From Enterococcus_I eurekensis (GTDB taxonomy: Bacteria > Bacillota > Bacilli > Lactobacillales > Enterococcaceae), in assembly GCF_042654605.1 (NCBI RefSeq), contig NZ_JBHSGT010000055.1:1-8017 (forward strand): a DNA stretch of 8,017 nt. Direction: 5' to 3'. This document shows positions 1 to 7,134 of this stretch, piece after piece (position 1 is the stretch's first letter; each line of letters begins with the position of its first letter). Below the pieces are notes generated by a model. The model made no database searches. It was given only the letters and a program-made list of their open reading frames with translations, and was not told the DNA's origin. The translations under genes were made by a program, and so were the position numbers.

Positions 1-2
1 GA

Positions 3-68
3 TAGGGATATTAGTGATACATATTTCAATAAAATGTGCCAAAGAATTAAAGCTATGAATTATTCAGG
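3..68 (-). repeat. Left copy of a 66-bp inverted terminal repeat, probable IS end
   Basis: These 66 bases are the exact reverse complement of 7952-8017. Identity stops sharply after TCAGG at 68, where the truncated ATPase reading frame begins, so 68/69 looks like the edge of an inserted element. Read on the + strand, frame 1 is open from base 1 through the repeat (it contains NKMCQRIKAMNYSG) and stops at TAA 73-75, just past the edge. This would fit the C-terminal end of a transposase running to the tip of its element. I do not recognise the IS family. A perfect match of 66 bp is longer than typical IS inverted repeats, so this is more likely the same end of two element copies than the two ends of one. 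An assembly artefact is the main alternative. Confidence 0.75.
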
Positions 69-503
69 GAATTAATTACTTTATTAAATTTAGGTACGCA
101 TTTACATAAACCGATTGATCAACTCTCCGGTGGTCAAAAACAGCGGGTTGCTTTAGGTCGTACGTTAGTGATGAAACCAGAAATTCTGCTTCTAGATGAG
201 CTATTAAGTGCTTTAGATGGCGTGATTAAAGAGTCAATTCAAGCCAAAATTAAAGAAATTTCGCAAAAACTAAACTTAACGATTATTATTGTTACGCATG
301 ATCCAGAAGAGGCGTTGACGATGTCGGATAAAATTGTTGTGTTAGATAATGGACGCGTAGCGCAATGCAGCACGCCAGTCGAAATTGTTAATCAAGGGAC
401 ATCTGATTTTGTTCAAGAATTTATCGTCAATCAATTAGCAATTAAACAACAAAATATTCAACGGATTTTCCAACAAGCGGCAGCGCAGAGTGTGCTCGCA
501 TGA
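69..503 (+). pseudogene. ABC transporter ATP-binding protein, 5'-truncated by the terminal repeat
   Basis: The frame codes for the C-terminal part (about 144 residues) of an importer ATPase of the CysA/FbpC/PotA type. Visible in order are the ABC signature LSGGQKQRVAL (123-155), Walker B with the catalytic glutamate ILLLDE, a D-loop SALDG, and the H-switch in VTHDPEEAL. Walker A and the Q-loop, roughly the first 120 residues, are missing because homology starts at the edge of the left repeat. The protein could not bind ATP normally even if it were translated from the internal GTG at 168 or ATG at 171. The residue after Walker B is Leu (DELLSALD) where the family nearly always has Pro (DEPLSALD). 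There is little sequence after the H-switch region, so no TOBE domain is expected. Its TGA overlaps the permease ATG (ATGA at 500-503), showing translational coupling in the original operon. Family assignment is firm; substrate is unknown. Confidence 0.85.
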
Positions 504-2176
504 GGGCGATGAATGCCAAACGATTGACTCAATGGCTAGTATTAGTTTTCTTCGTCTTATTCTTGGCACTTCCATTGCTGAAAGTATTCGTAACGGCCTG
601 GCCACAGCAGGCAGAAAATCCTTTAGCCGAAATGAGTCATGTTTTTAATCGGAAATGGCAAGAGTCATTCAAGAATAGTCTGTCTTATGCATTAATTGCT
701 ACATCTTTCTCAACATTACTTGGATTTTTATTAGTCTATGGAGCTAATTTCACCCAAATTGGTCGTCGTTTTATTCGTTTCAATACACGAATCTTATTGT
801 TACCAATGTTACTGCCAACCATCACTTACGGCTTTGTTTTAATTTATGCTTTTGGAAAACAAGGTTTATGGAGTAAAATAAGCGGCCAACAATGGTTCAA
901 TATTTACGGAACCATTGGTATTTTGCTGGGATTTGTGATTTATACCTTACCACCAATTTTCATGCTAATTAATAATAGTATGAAGTACGTTGATACACGT
1001 TTGTTTATCGTTTCGCGTTTAATGGGTGATAAGTGGTATACCTCACTTCATAAAACGATTATTAGTCCATTATATCGTGTTTTAGCGGTCGCTTTTTTAC
1101 AAGGGTTCTTTATGACTTTTACAGATTTTGGGATTCCAAGTGCATTAGGCGGGCAAACGCCATTTATTACGACCCTTTTATATGAGGGCTTTATGGGAAC
1201 CATTCCTGACTTTCAGTTTGGATCCATGGTCGCTTTAACAATGTTGCTACCTTCGATTGTTAGTGTCGTGATTTTGAATTATTTACAAAAGAAGATGGTC
1301 CGTTATGATAAACCGCAGTGTTTAGTTTTAAAGAAAAATACTTTTCGCGACAATGCTTTTCGTGTGCTATTTCTTGTGACTTCGGCTTTCATGCTACTAG
1401 TTTTTCTTGTTCTTTTCGTTATTCCATTTATGGGAAGTTGGCCAAATAAGCTATATTTTACGTTGGAGCACTTTCAAAAATTTGTGCAAGACCAGTTTTT
1501 AATGAAGACCTTAAAAAATGCCTTATTGATGTCTTTATTAACTGCCGTTTTTGGCACGTTATTAGCTTACTTTGCTGCAATTGTCACTTCACGTGGCAAA
1601 GAGCATACGTGGTTTAAAAGTGCAATCGATAGTATTTCGGCCATTACAAATTCAATCCCGGGTATGGTCTTAGGGGTTTCGTTTTTATTGATTTTTAGTG
1701 GCGGGGTTTTACACAATACATTAGCGATTTTAGTCATCGTGACGATCGTTCACTACTTTTCAACACCGTATCAAATGGCCAAAGAAGCTTTACAGAAAAT
1801 GAATTTAAATTGGGAAAATAGTGCACGTCTGATGGGAGATAGCTGGTTAAAAACGATTTGGCGCATTTTAATTCCAAGCTCAAGAGAAACGATTTTAGAA
1901 ATGGTCGGTTATTATTTTTCCAATGCAATGGTGACAATTAGCGCGGTTATCTTTTTATCAAGTTCTAACACGATGGTCATCACGACAAAATTAAAAGAGT
2001 TACAACATTTTGGCAAATTTAATGAGATCTTTATTTTATCGTTGTTCTTATTAATAATTAATTTAGGGGTTCAAAATCTTATTCAATGGATTAGAAGGAG
2101 CATTTTAAATGAAAATGAGAAAAAGTCTTTTACTAGGATTGGTTACATGTTGCGTACTTTTCGCAGCGTGCGGTAA
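500..2176 (+). CDS. ABC importer permease, fused two-domain type (Fe3+/2-aminoethylphosphonate-like)
   Basis: This is a membrane protein that forms the whole transmembrane channel of an ABC importer by fusing two permease domains in one chain, as in FbpB and 2-aminoethylphosphonate permeases. The first residues (about 10-35) form a hydrophobic segment. Two binding-protein-dependent transport domains follow, at about 60-260 and 335-530. Each carries an EAA-type cytoplasmic loop with the same core RLMGD, at residues 173-177 and 443-447, where the ATPase docks. Hydrophobic segments are regularly spaced and I see no frameshift. The length (558 aa) is normal for fused permeases. The start at ATG 500 overlaps the ATPase stop; ATG 509 is an alternative and neither has a strong ribosome site. 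The 3' end is odd: it overlaps the next gene by 68 bases, giving a basic tail after about residue 536. Iron and phosphonate or another small solute are both possible substrates. Confidence 0.88.
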   Translation: MRAMNAKRLTQWLVLVFFVLFLALPLLKVFVTAWPQQAENPLAEMSHVFNRKWQESFKNSLSYALIATSFSTLLGFLLVYGANFTQIGRRFIRFNTRILLLPMLLPTITYGFVLIYAFGKQGLWSKISGQQWFNIYGTIGILLGFVIYTLPPIFMLINNSMKYVDTRLFIVSRLMGDKWYTSLHKTIISPLYRVLAVAFLQGFFMTFTDFGIPSALGGQTPFITTLLYEGFMGTIPDFQFGSMVALTMLLPSIVSVVILNYLQKKMVRYDKPQCLVLKKNTFRDNAFRVLFLVTSAFMLLVFLVLFVIPFMGSWPNKLYFTLEHFQKFVQDQFLMKTLKNALLMSLLTAVFGTLLAYFAAIVTSRGKEHTWFKSAIDSISAITNSIPGMVLGVSFLLIFSGGVLHNTLAILVIVTIVHYFSTPYQMAKEALQKMNLNWENSARLMGDSWLKTIWRILIPSSRETILEMVGYYFSNAMVTISAVIFLSSSNTMVITTKLKELQHFGKFNEIFILSLFLLIINLGVQNLIQWIRRSILNENEKKSFTRIGYMLRTFRSVR

Positions 2177-2630
2177 GGGGGATGCTTCTTCGGATAAAGT
2201 GATTATTTATACGAATGCTGATGATGAACCGGTACAAGTGATGCAAAAAGTTTTAGATGAAAATGGTTTTAAAGATCAATACACGTTGCAATCATTTGGA
2301 ACTTCGGATCTAGGAAGTAAATTATTAGCAGAGGGTAAAAATATTGAAGCAGATTTAGTTACTATGAGTACGTTTTATTTGAAGAGCGTTCAAGAAAGTC
2401 AGCAAATGTTTCAAACGTTAGAAACAAACTTAAAACCATTATCGGCCGATGTTGATTTTGCTGCGCCATTTTCCGTACAAGAAGGTTCGATTTTTTATAA
2501 TACCGATGCACTAGCAGAAGCGAATTTGCCCGTTCCGACAAGTTTAAAAGATTTAGCAGAATCTAAATATGCAGGGATGATTTCAATTTCTGATATTAAA
2601 CAATCATCAACGGCATTGATGAAAGATTGA
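2109..2630 (+). pseudogene. ABC importer substrate-binding lipoprotein, 3'-truncated
   Basis: This is the N-terminal half of a periplasmic-binding-type protein that would capture substrate outside the membrane for the preceding permease. It begins with a lipoprotein signal: MKMRKS, a hydrophobic stretch, then LFAAC with the candidate lipidated Cys at residue 21 (Phe instead of Leu at -3). After it come KVIIYTNADDEPVQ and later EADLVTM and SIFYNTDAL, typical of Fe3+/2-aminoethylphosphonate-type binding proteins. The start at ATG 2109 is supported by AGAAGGAG at 2093-2100, 8 bases upstream. The protein reaches only 173 residues, against about 330-360 in the family. Homology ends near STALMKD, where the sequence turns into a PTS IIB gene in another frame and a TGA at 2628-2630 closes this frame. 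The second lobe is lost, so a working binding protein is very unlikely. Family is fairly sure; the substrate is not. Confidence 0.82.
2615..2627. other. Junction between the ABC operon and the PTS operon
   Basis: Up to about 2627 the sequence reads as binding protein in frame 2109 (ALMKD). From about 2615 it also reads as IIB in another frame (IDERLIHGQ), which matches the conserved IIB start of the form (V/I)DxRLIHGQ. About a dozen bases fit both genes, so the join is seamless with apparent microhomology. Neither the missing binding-protein lobe nor the first IIB residues are present elsewhere in the window. A microhomology deletion in the genome and a chimeric assembly join both fit. Confidence 0.75.
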
Positions 2631-3082
2631 TTCACGGACAAGGGCAATTATGGATTAAAAGCTTGGGCGTAAATTTAGTAATTTGTGCTAATGACAAAGT
2701 TTCGACTGATGGGATGCAGCAAACGTTAATGAAATCTGTTGTTCCTCAAGATATCGGTTTACGATTTTGGAATATTGAAAGAACAGCAAAAGTTATTTGG
2801 AAAGCGGCACCAACGCAATCAATTTTCGTTGTGGTGTCTTCTCCTAAAGATGTTCTTGCTCTTGCCGAACAAGAATTTCCGGTTGGAGAAATAAATGTAG
2901 GGAACATTCATTCGAAGGGAGATAAAGAAAAAGTATCGCAATTTATTTACGTAGGGGAAGAAGATAAAGAAGCTTTACGAACTTTACGTGATAAGTATGG
3001 TTGTACTTTCAATACAAAAACATCACCTGTCTCAAATGATGGGGCACAGTCACTAGAAAATTTAGAAAAAATATTAAAATAG
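2627..3082 (+). CDS. PTS mannose/sorbose-family IIB component (N-acetylgalactosamine AgaV-like), 5'-truncated
   Basis: This is the cytosolic IIB domain that takes phosphate from IIA and passes it to the incoming sugar. The conserved RLIHGQ carries the histidine that is phosphorylated in this family (codon 2633-2635). The rest follows the family pattern, with NDKVSTD, GIGLRF-like DIGLRFW, APTQSIFVVV and INVGNIH. The family is 155-165 residues and normally starts with about ten residues before DERLIHGQ that form the first strand. Here those are lost at the junction: the frame is open only back to 2600, has no ATG and is closed by TAA at 2597-2599. The only start near the homology is TTG 2627, which overlaps the TGA of the broken binding protein (TTGA) and has no ribosome site. 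Reinitiation is conceivable, but a stable, active product is doubtful, so the gene is probably broken. A 12-base gap separates it from IIC. Confidence 0.85.
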   Translation: MIHGQGQLWIKSLGVNLVICANDKVSTDGMQQTLMKSVVPQDIGLRFWNIERTAKVIWKAAPTQSIFVVVSSPKDVLALAEQEFPVGEINVGNIHSKGDKEKVSQFIYVGEEDKEALRTLRDKYGCTFNTKTSPVSNDGAQSLENLEKILK

Positions 3083-3094
3083 GGAGAAAAAAAG

Positions 3095-3922
3095 ATGGAT
3101 ATTTCAATGACACAGGCTTTACTCATTGCTTTAATCACAGGTTTTTGTTATGCAGGTCAATTATTAGGGATTTATACAAATCGAGCACTTGTCATGTCAT
3201 TTTTTGTTGGGGTTGTATTAAATGATATTCCTACCGCATTAACGATGGGGGCAATTGCAGAACTTGCTTATATGGGATTTGGTGTAGGTGCAGGTGGAAC
3301 GGTTCCACCAAATCCAGTAGGACCAGGAATTGTTGAGACGATTATGGCAATTACAATGAAAGATCAAGGTGTTACTCCGGAATCAGCTTTAGCCCTATCA
3401 TTTCCTTTCGCTGTTTTATTCCAATTAGTGACAACTGCTTTGTATACAATGTTCTCAGGAACGACAAAAAATGCAGAAAAATTAATTCATGAAGGGAAGT
3501 TCAAAAAATTCAACTTATTAGCAAATTCAACTTTTATTAGTTTTTTAGTTACAGGGTTTGTAATAGGACTTTTTGCAGCGATTTCTCGTCTTGCTCTACA
3601 AAGTTTTGTAGAAGCACTCCCTGAATGGTTAATTAAAGGATTTTCTGTTGCAGGCGGACTTATCCCAGCAATTGGATTTGCAATGATTATGTCTGTTATG
3701 TTAGAGAAGAAATTAATGCCATATGCATTATTAGGATATATCTGTGCTGCTTATCTACAATTACCAACAATGGCTATTACTTTAGTGGGTACTGTTTTTG
3801 CAATGATTGTTTACTATAGTCCAGAAGCAAAAATAGCAGGTCCATCAGATTCATTAATTGCTAAAAAAGAATATAATGATTTATCTAATTTCGATGAGGA
3901 GGATTTTTCTGATGGAATCTAA
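3095..3922 (+). CDS. PTS mannose/sorbose-family IIC component (AgaW/SorA-like)
   Basis: This is one of the two membrane subunits that form the sugar channel with IID. It is 275 residues long, slightly above the usual 255-270. It starts with hydrophobic segments, then shows the family motif GAIAELAYMGFGVGAGGTVP followed by PPNPVGPG (residues 71-78), characteristic of EII-Sor IIC proteins. Further membrane segments lie at about 150-250, and the last 30 residues are a charged cytoplasmic tail rich in Asp and Glu (NDLSNFDEEDFSDG). ATG 3095 is well supported by AGGGAG at 3081-3086, which overlaps the IIB stop. Its 3' end contains the ribosome site and start of IID and overlaps that gene by 11 bases, implying coupled translation of the two channel subunits. 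Specificity is inferred from the neighbouring lyase and the AgaV-like IIB: probably an amino-sugar-containing or glycosaminoglycan-derived sugar. Confidence 0.92.
   Translation: MDISMTQALLIALITGFCYAGQLLGIYTNRALVMSFFVGVVLNDIPTALTMGAIAELAYMGFGVGAGGTVPPNPVGPGIVETIMAITMKDQGVTPESALALSFPFAVLFQLVTTALYTMFSGTTKNAEKLIHEGKFKKFNLLANSTFISFLVTGFVIGLFAAISRLALQSFVEALPEWLIKGFSVAGGLIPAIGFAMIMSVMLEKKLMPYALLGYICAAYLQLPTMAITLVGTVFAMIVYYSPEAKIAGPSDSLIAKKEYNDLSNFDEEDFSDGI
3896..3902 (+). promoter_or_regulatory. Ribosome binding site that sets the IID start
   Basis: GAGGAGG lies 9 bases before ATG 3912, inside the 3' end of the IIC gene. It shows that IID starts at 3912. The upstream in-frame ATG at 3858 would add 18 residues with no homology, read out of frame through IIC codons. 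Confidence 0.85.
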
Positions 3923-4727
3923 AAATTTAAAATTAACACAAAAAGACTATATTAATGTCGCAATACGCCCATATTTATTACAAAATTCTTTTAATTACAA
4001 CTCTTACCAAGGAATTGGATACCTATACAGTATTATGCCAGGATTGCAAAAAATATATGCTGATGATCCAGAACAATTGAAAGAGAAATCATTAGCGAAT
4101 ATTGAATTTTATAATGTTAATCCGCACATGGCACCGTTTGTAACTAGTATGCAACTCGCAATGTATGACCATGGAGAAGATATTGAAGATGCGCGTAGTA
4201 TTAAGATGGCATTGATGGGGCCACTATCTGGAATTGGAGATTCTATCGCACAATTTGGGATTGCACCATTATTTTCAACGATTTTTGCAGGACTGGCAAT
4301 GGATGGTATGGGATTTGCACCAATGGGCTTTTGGACATCAATGTTAGTTTCGATGTTTGTAATTAAAGTCTTTATGGGATATTTAGGATTTAAGCTGGGC
4401 ACTAGTATTATCGATACTTTAAGTACCAAAATTAGTAAAATTTCTTCAGCAGCTAATATTGTTGGAGTTACAGTAATCGCAGGTTTAGCTACAACATTTG
4501 TTAAAGCAAATATACCAATTCAATATGTATCACAAATGGCCGATGGTACAGAACAAGTAGTTGCTTTACAAGACATTTTGGATAAAATAATGCCTAAGTT
4601 GTTATCAGTAGTTGTTACAATAATTGTGTATTACTTAATCAAAAAACGTAATTGGACAACATATCGGTTGTTAGCGTTGTTATTTACAATTGGAATTTTA
4701 GGTTCAGTTCTAGGAGTCTTAGGATAA
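3912..4727 (+). CDS. PTS mannose-family IID component (AgaD/ManZ-like)
   Basis: This is the second membrane subunit of the PTS transporter, which works with IIC. With the start at 3912 the protein is 271 residues (MESKNLKLTQ...), the normal length for IID. Family hallmarks in order are RPYLLQNSFNYNSYQGIGY (residues 19-37), a positively selected GLQKIY segment, NPHMAPFVTSM (70-80), and the core SIKMALMGPLSGIGDS (96-111), which is the most conserved IID region. The C-terminal part has several hydrophobic segments and ends with a membrane stretch, GILGSVLGVLG. It overlaps IIC by 11 bases. A terminator-like hairpin lies between it and the lyase gene 62 bases downstream, so PTS channel and lyase levels may differ. 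Identification is secure; sugar specificity is inferred from context. Confidence 0.93.
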   Translation: MESKNLKLTQKDYINVAIRPYLLQNSFNYNSYQGIGYLYSIMPGLQKIYADDPEQLKEKSLANIEFYNVNPHMAPFVTSMQLAMYDHGEDIEDARSIKMALMGPLSGIGDSIAQFGIAPLFSTIFAGLAMDGMGFAPMGFWTSMLVSMFVIKVFMGYLGFKLGTSIIDTLSTKISKISSAANIVGVTVIAGLATTFVKANIPIQYVSQMADGTEQVVALQDILDKIMPKLLSVVVTIIVYYLIKKRNWTTYRLLALLFTIGILGSVLGVLG

Positions 4728-4734
4728 AATGGTG

Positions 4735-4775
4735 TAGGAACTTTTGCTGTAAATCATGCATAAGTTCCTATTTTT
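4735..4775 (+). terminator. Terminator-like hairpin between IID and the lyase gene
   Basis: TAGGAACTT at 4735-4743 and AAGTTCCTA at 4762-4770 form a 9-bp perfect stem with an 18-base loop, followed at once by TTTTT at 4771-4775. The stem is AT-rich and the loop long, so it is weak. Because the lyase ribosome site comes directly after it (AAAGGA, about 4777-4782), it is more likely a leaky terminator, attenuator or mRNA-processing/stability element than a full stop. Confidence 0.5.
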
Positions 4776-4789
4776 GAAAGGATATTACA

Positions 4790-6700
4790 ATGAATTTTGA
4801 ACGAGTAAATCAATACCATCAAAAATTTTTCTTAGATCAAACTCTTGAAAAAGAGGTAGAAAAAAATACTCTTTTCTTTGAAACAATATATAAGAGAGGC
4901 GAACTGTTAAAACAAGGTCAAATTATTTTTGATGATCCTTTGGATATGGAAGCTGTCAGTACACCATATCTTTTGAATTTAGCTAATCTTTTAGAAAGTC
5001 CAAATGGAGATCCAGAATGGTTTTATATGGTTAGTCGTAACGGATATTTAGTAGATTTGGGTATCTTATTTGCCTACACAAAAGAAGAAATATATTTTGA
5101 AGTTTGGAAGAAATTACTTTTTGACTTTATTAAATGGCAAGAAAGCAGTCCACATGTTTGGCGTAGTTTAGATGTAGGCTTAAGATTAAATAATTGGATG
5201 AAGAGTTTCATTTATTTTTCTAATTTACAAGATCGTTTAACGAATATTGAAAAAATAAAAATTGAAGAAGCTATTACTAAGCAAATTATATACTTGAAAG
5301 AAAATTTTCCAACAAAAAATTATTTGAGTAATTGGGGTGTATTAGCTATTGTAGGTATTCTAGCCACTGCACAGCTATTACCGGAACTTGTTTCTACGGA
5401 GGTTGAGCGTTGGGGATGGCATACTTTAAAAGAAGCATTGAAAATTCAGTTTTTTGATGACGGTATACATTGGGAACAAAGTCCGATGTATCATCATGAA
5501 GTTGTCATGTGTGTTTGGCAATTATGGCTTAACAGCCAGTATTTAAATTTACCTTTTGAAGATGAAATAGAGGATATATTACAAAAAGCAATAAGAGCAA
5601 GTACATACTATTGCAATCAAAATTTTGGTCTATTGCCTTTGCATGATAGCGATGCTGCAGATTTTACATACATATATAATTTATACAGTCTATCAGGATT
5701 TTTAGACTTAGAAATGAATCAAAATCCAGGTATTTTTTATATCGGTAAAAAGTTTGAAGTACGTGATTTAAAACCATTACCTACGTTATTTTCTACAGGA
5801 GAGAGTGGATTTCTGGCATATAAAGATTCTAATATTTATCTCACTTTATTTAATGGTCGTCATGGAAGTGGTCATGGACATGCTTCATTAGGATCTTTAA
5901 CTTTAAAATATAAAGGAAAAGAATTATTTAAAGATCCAGGGCGTTATACCTATATGGAAGAGCCACTACGAATTAACTTAAAAGAAGAGTATTATCATAG
6001 TTCTTTGATGATTGACGAGACACCTTTAACTCAAGTTTCGGGGTCTTGGACATATGATTCTATGGCAGAACCATTGTTTCATCAAGCTGTCGAGAATACG
6101 GAACAGGTCATTTTTGAAATAGCTTGGAAAGGAAATATTGATGGGGAAATAGTAATTTTCAAGCGGAAAATTATCTTTTTGAAAGAATTTACAGTGTTCT
6201 TAGTGATTAATACAAGTGAGCACAATGGTAGACACAGTTTAACTACCCGCTATCAAATGGGAGATGAGCTTGATTTTGATCTAGAGGGGAGCAATATCCG
6301 GTTAAAAGGAAGTCCTTTTGTACTAAAAGGGAATGAACAGGCAATGATTGCGCTGAATAATAAAGTTTGGTCGCCAAAATATAACGAGAGCGATTATTAT
6401 AAAGAACTTACTTTGAAGCAAAACTTTGAAAATTATTTAGTATCCTACGAGTGTCTTTATCCAGAGCAAGAGATTGCTATAGAAAAAATTGATTGTTATC
6501 AGAATAAGCAATTAAATGCAAGTCCAGATGAATTTTATTTTGGGTTAAAGCTTACTAGATTAAAAGATCAAAGCATTAATGAATACTATCATAGTTCACG
6601 GGATACGTTTCTTGGTGACAAGCTATATATAAGTAAAAATGGTCGTTTATTATATGGAAAAGATAAATTTTATAAAGAAAAGATAGGAGAGATTGAATGA
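4790..6700 (+). CDS. Heparinase II/III family protein, putative cytosolic oligosaccharide (glycosaminoglycan) lyase
   Basis: The protein is expected to cleave uronate-containing oligosaccharides by beta-elimination after PTS import. It is 636 residues long, normal for the family. The N-terminal two thirds of the first half is helical, as in the alpha/alpha toroid domain (about 40-300). It contains NYLSNWG (177-183) and HWEQSPMYHHEV (227-238), with Asn181 and Tyr234 as candidate catalytic residues by analogy with heparinase III. A beta-rich Hepar_II_III domain starts near 335. It holds NGRHGSGHGHASLGS (355-369), the expected metal/catalytic histidine motif, and EYYHSSLMID (400-409). There is no signal peptide or lipobox, so it acts in the cytosol. 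The start ATG 4790 has AAAGGA about 8 bases upstream. Its stop overlaps the IIA start (ATGA), tying it to the PTS. Streptococcal PTS glycosaminoglycan loci carry a similar lyase (HepC-like); heparin, hyaluronate or chondroitin fragments cannot be told apart here. Confidence 0.85.
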   Translation: MNFERVNQYHQKFFLDQTLEKEVEKNTLFFETIYKRGELLKQGQIIFDDPLDMEAVSTPYLLNLANLLESPNGDPEWFYMVSRNGYLVDLGILFAYTKEEIYFEVWKKLLFDFIKWQESSPHVWRSLDVGLRLNNWMKSFIYFSNLQDRLTNIEKIKIEEAITKQIIYLKENFPTKNYLSNWGVLAIVGILATAQLLPELVSTEVERWGWHTLKEALKIQFFDDGIHWEQSPMYHHEVVMCVWQLWLNSQYLNLPFEDEIEDILQKAIRASTYYCNQNFGLLPLHDSDAADFTYIYNLYSLSGFLDLEMNQNPGIFYIGKKFEVRDLKPLPTLFSTGESGFLAYKDSNIYLTLFNGRHGSGHGHASLGSLTLKYKGKELFKDPGRYTYMEEPLRINLKEEYYHSSLMIDETPLTQVSGSWTYDSMAEPLFHQAVENTEQVIFEIAWKGNIDGEIVIFKRKIIFLKEFTVFLVINTSEHNGRHSLTTRYQMGDELDFDLEGSNIRLKGSPFVLKGNEQAMIALNNKVWSPKYNESDYYKELTLKQNFENYLVSYECLYPEQEIAIEKIDCYQNKQLNASPDEFYFGLKLTRLKDQSINEYYHSSRDTFLGDKLYISKNGRLLYGKDKFYKEKIGEIE

Positions 6701-7134
6701 TTGGATTTATTATTACAGGACATGGTAGCTTTTCGCCAGGAATGGCTGGAGCAATGGAAATGATTACTGGAAAGCAAGAAAAAGTTAGTGTAATTCGTTT
6801 TCTACAAGATATGTCTTTAGAAGAATACTCTCAGAATATTATTAAAGGAATTAGTAACTATGAACAAGAGGGATTGGAAGTTATTATATTTACAGATCTT
6901 TTGGGCGGAACACCATTTAAAACTTCTGTTTCGTGCGCATATAATAATGAAGGGGTCAAAATTATTTCGGGAACGAACTTACCAATGTTAATAGAAGGTT
7001 CTATGTTACGTTTAGGGATGTCAAATGCTGGAGAACTAGTAGATACATTGCTTTCAACGGGTCAAGAGGGAATTAAGTGTTTGAATTTAACTGCGGAATT
7101 AAATGTAGAAATAAACGATGAAGAGGGAATTTAG
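6697..7134 (+). CDS. PTS mannose/fructose-family IIA component (AgaF/ManX-type)
   Basis: This cytosolic phosphocarrier accepts phosphate from HPr and gives it to IIB. The 145-residue length matches stand-alone IIA proteins of the family. It starts MIGFIITGHGSFSPGM, where His9 is the expected phosphorylated residue (equivalent to His10 of E. coli IIA-Man). FTDLLGGTPFKTS follows at residues 65-77, with Asp67 at the position known to support the active histidine. GTNLPMLIE (92-100) is also a family signature. ATG 6697 has AGGAGA at 6685-6690 and overlaps the lyase TGA (ATGA), so the two are translationally coupled. Placing IIA after the lyase and not next to IIB is unusual compared with loci where the PTS genes are grouped. 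No truncation or frameshift is seen. Identification is secure. Confidence 0.93.
   Translation: MIGFIITGHGSFSPGMAGAMEMITGKQEKVSVIRFLQDMSLEEYSQNIIKGISNYEQEGLEVIIFTDLLGGTPFKTSVSCAYNNEGVKIISGTNLPMLIEGSMLRLGMSNAGELVDTLLSTGQEGIKCLNLTAELNVEINDEEGI

Noticed and set aside
1734..1937. Minus-strand open frame of 67 codons inside the permease gene
   Set aside because: It lies wholly antisense to a clear membrane-protein gene, has no ribosome site or recognisable domain, and is a by-product of the coding strand.
2947..3138. Minus-strand open frame of 63 codons across the IIB/IIC boundary
   Set aside because: It is antisense to two well-supported PTS genes and has no family resemblance.
3858..3911. Extended N-terminus of IID starting at ATG 3858
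   Set aside because: The added residues are IIC codons read in another frame. A strong GAGGAGG precedes ATG 3912, which gives the usual IID length.
4109..4429. Minus-strand open frame of 106 codons inside the IID gene
   Set aside because: It is antisense to the most conserved part of IID; its residues mirror the coding strand and there is no start context.
4744..4761. Possible catabolite-repression (cre) site in the hairpin loop, TGTAAATCATGCAT
   Set aside because: It lacks the central CG and the symmetry of the cre consensus, and it lies downstream of any promoter.
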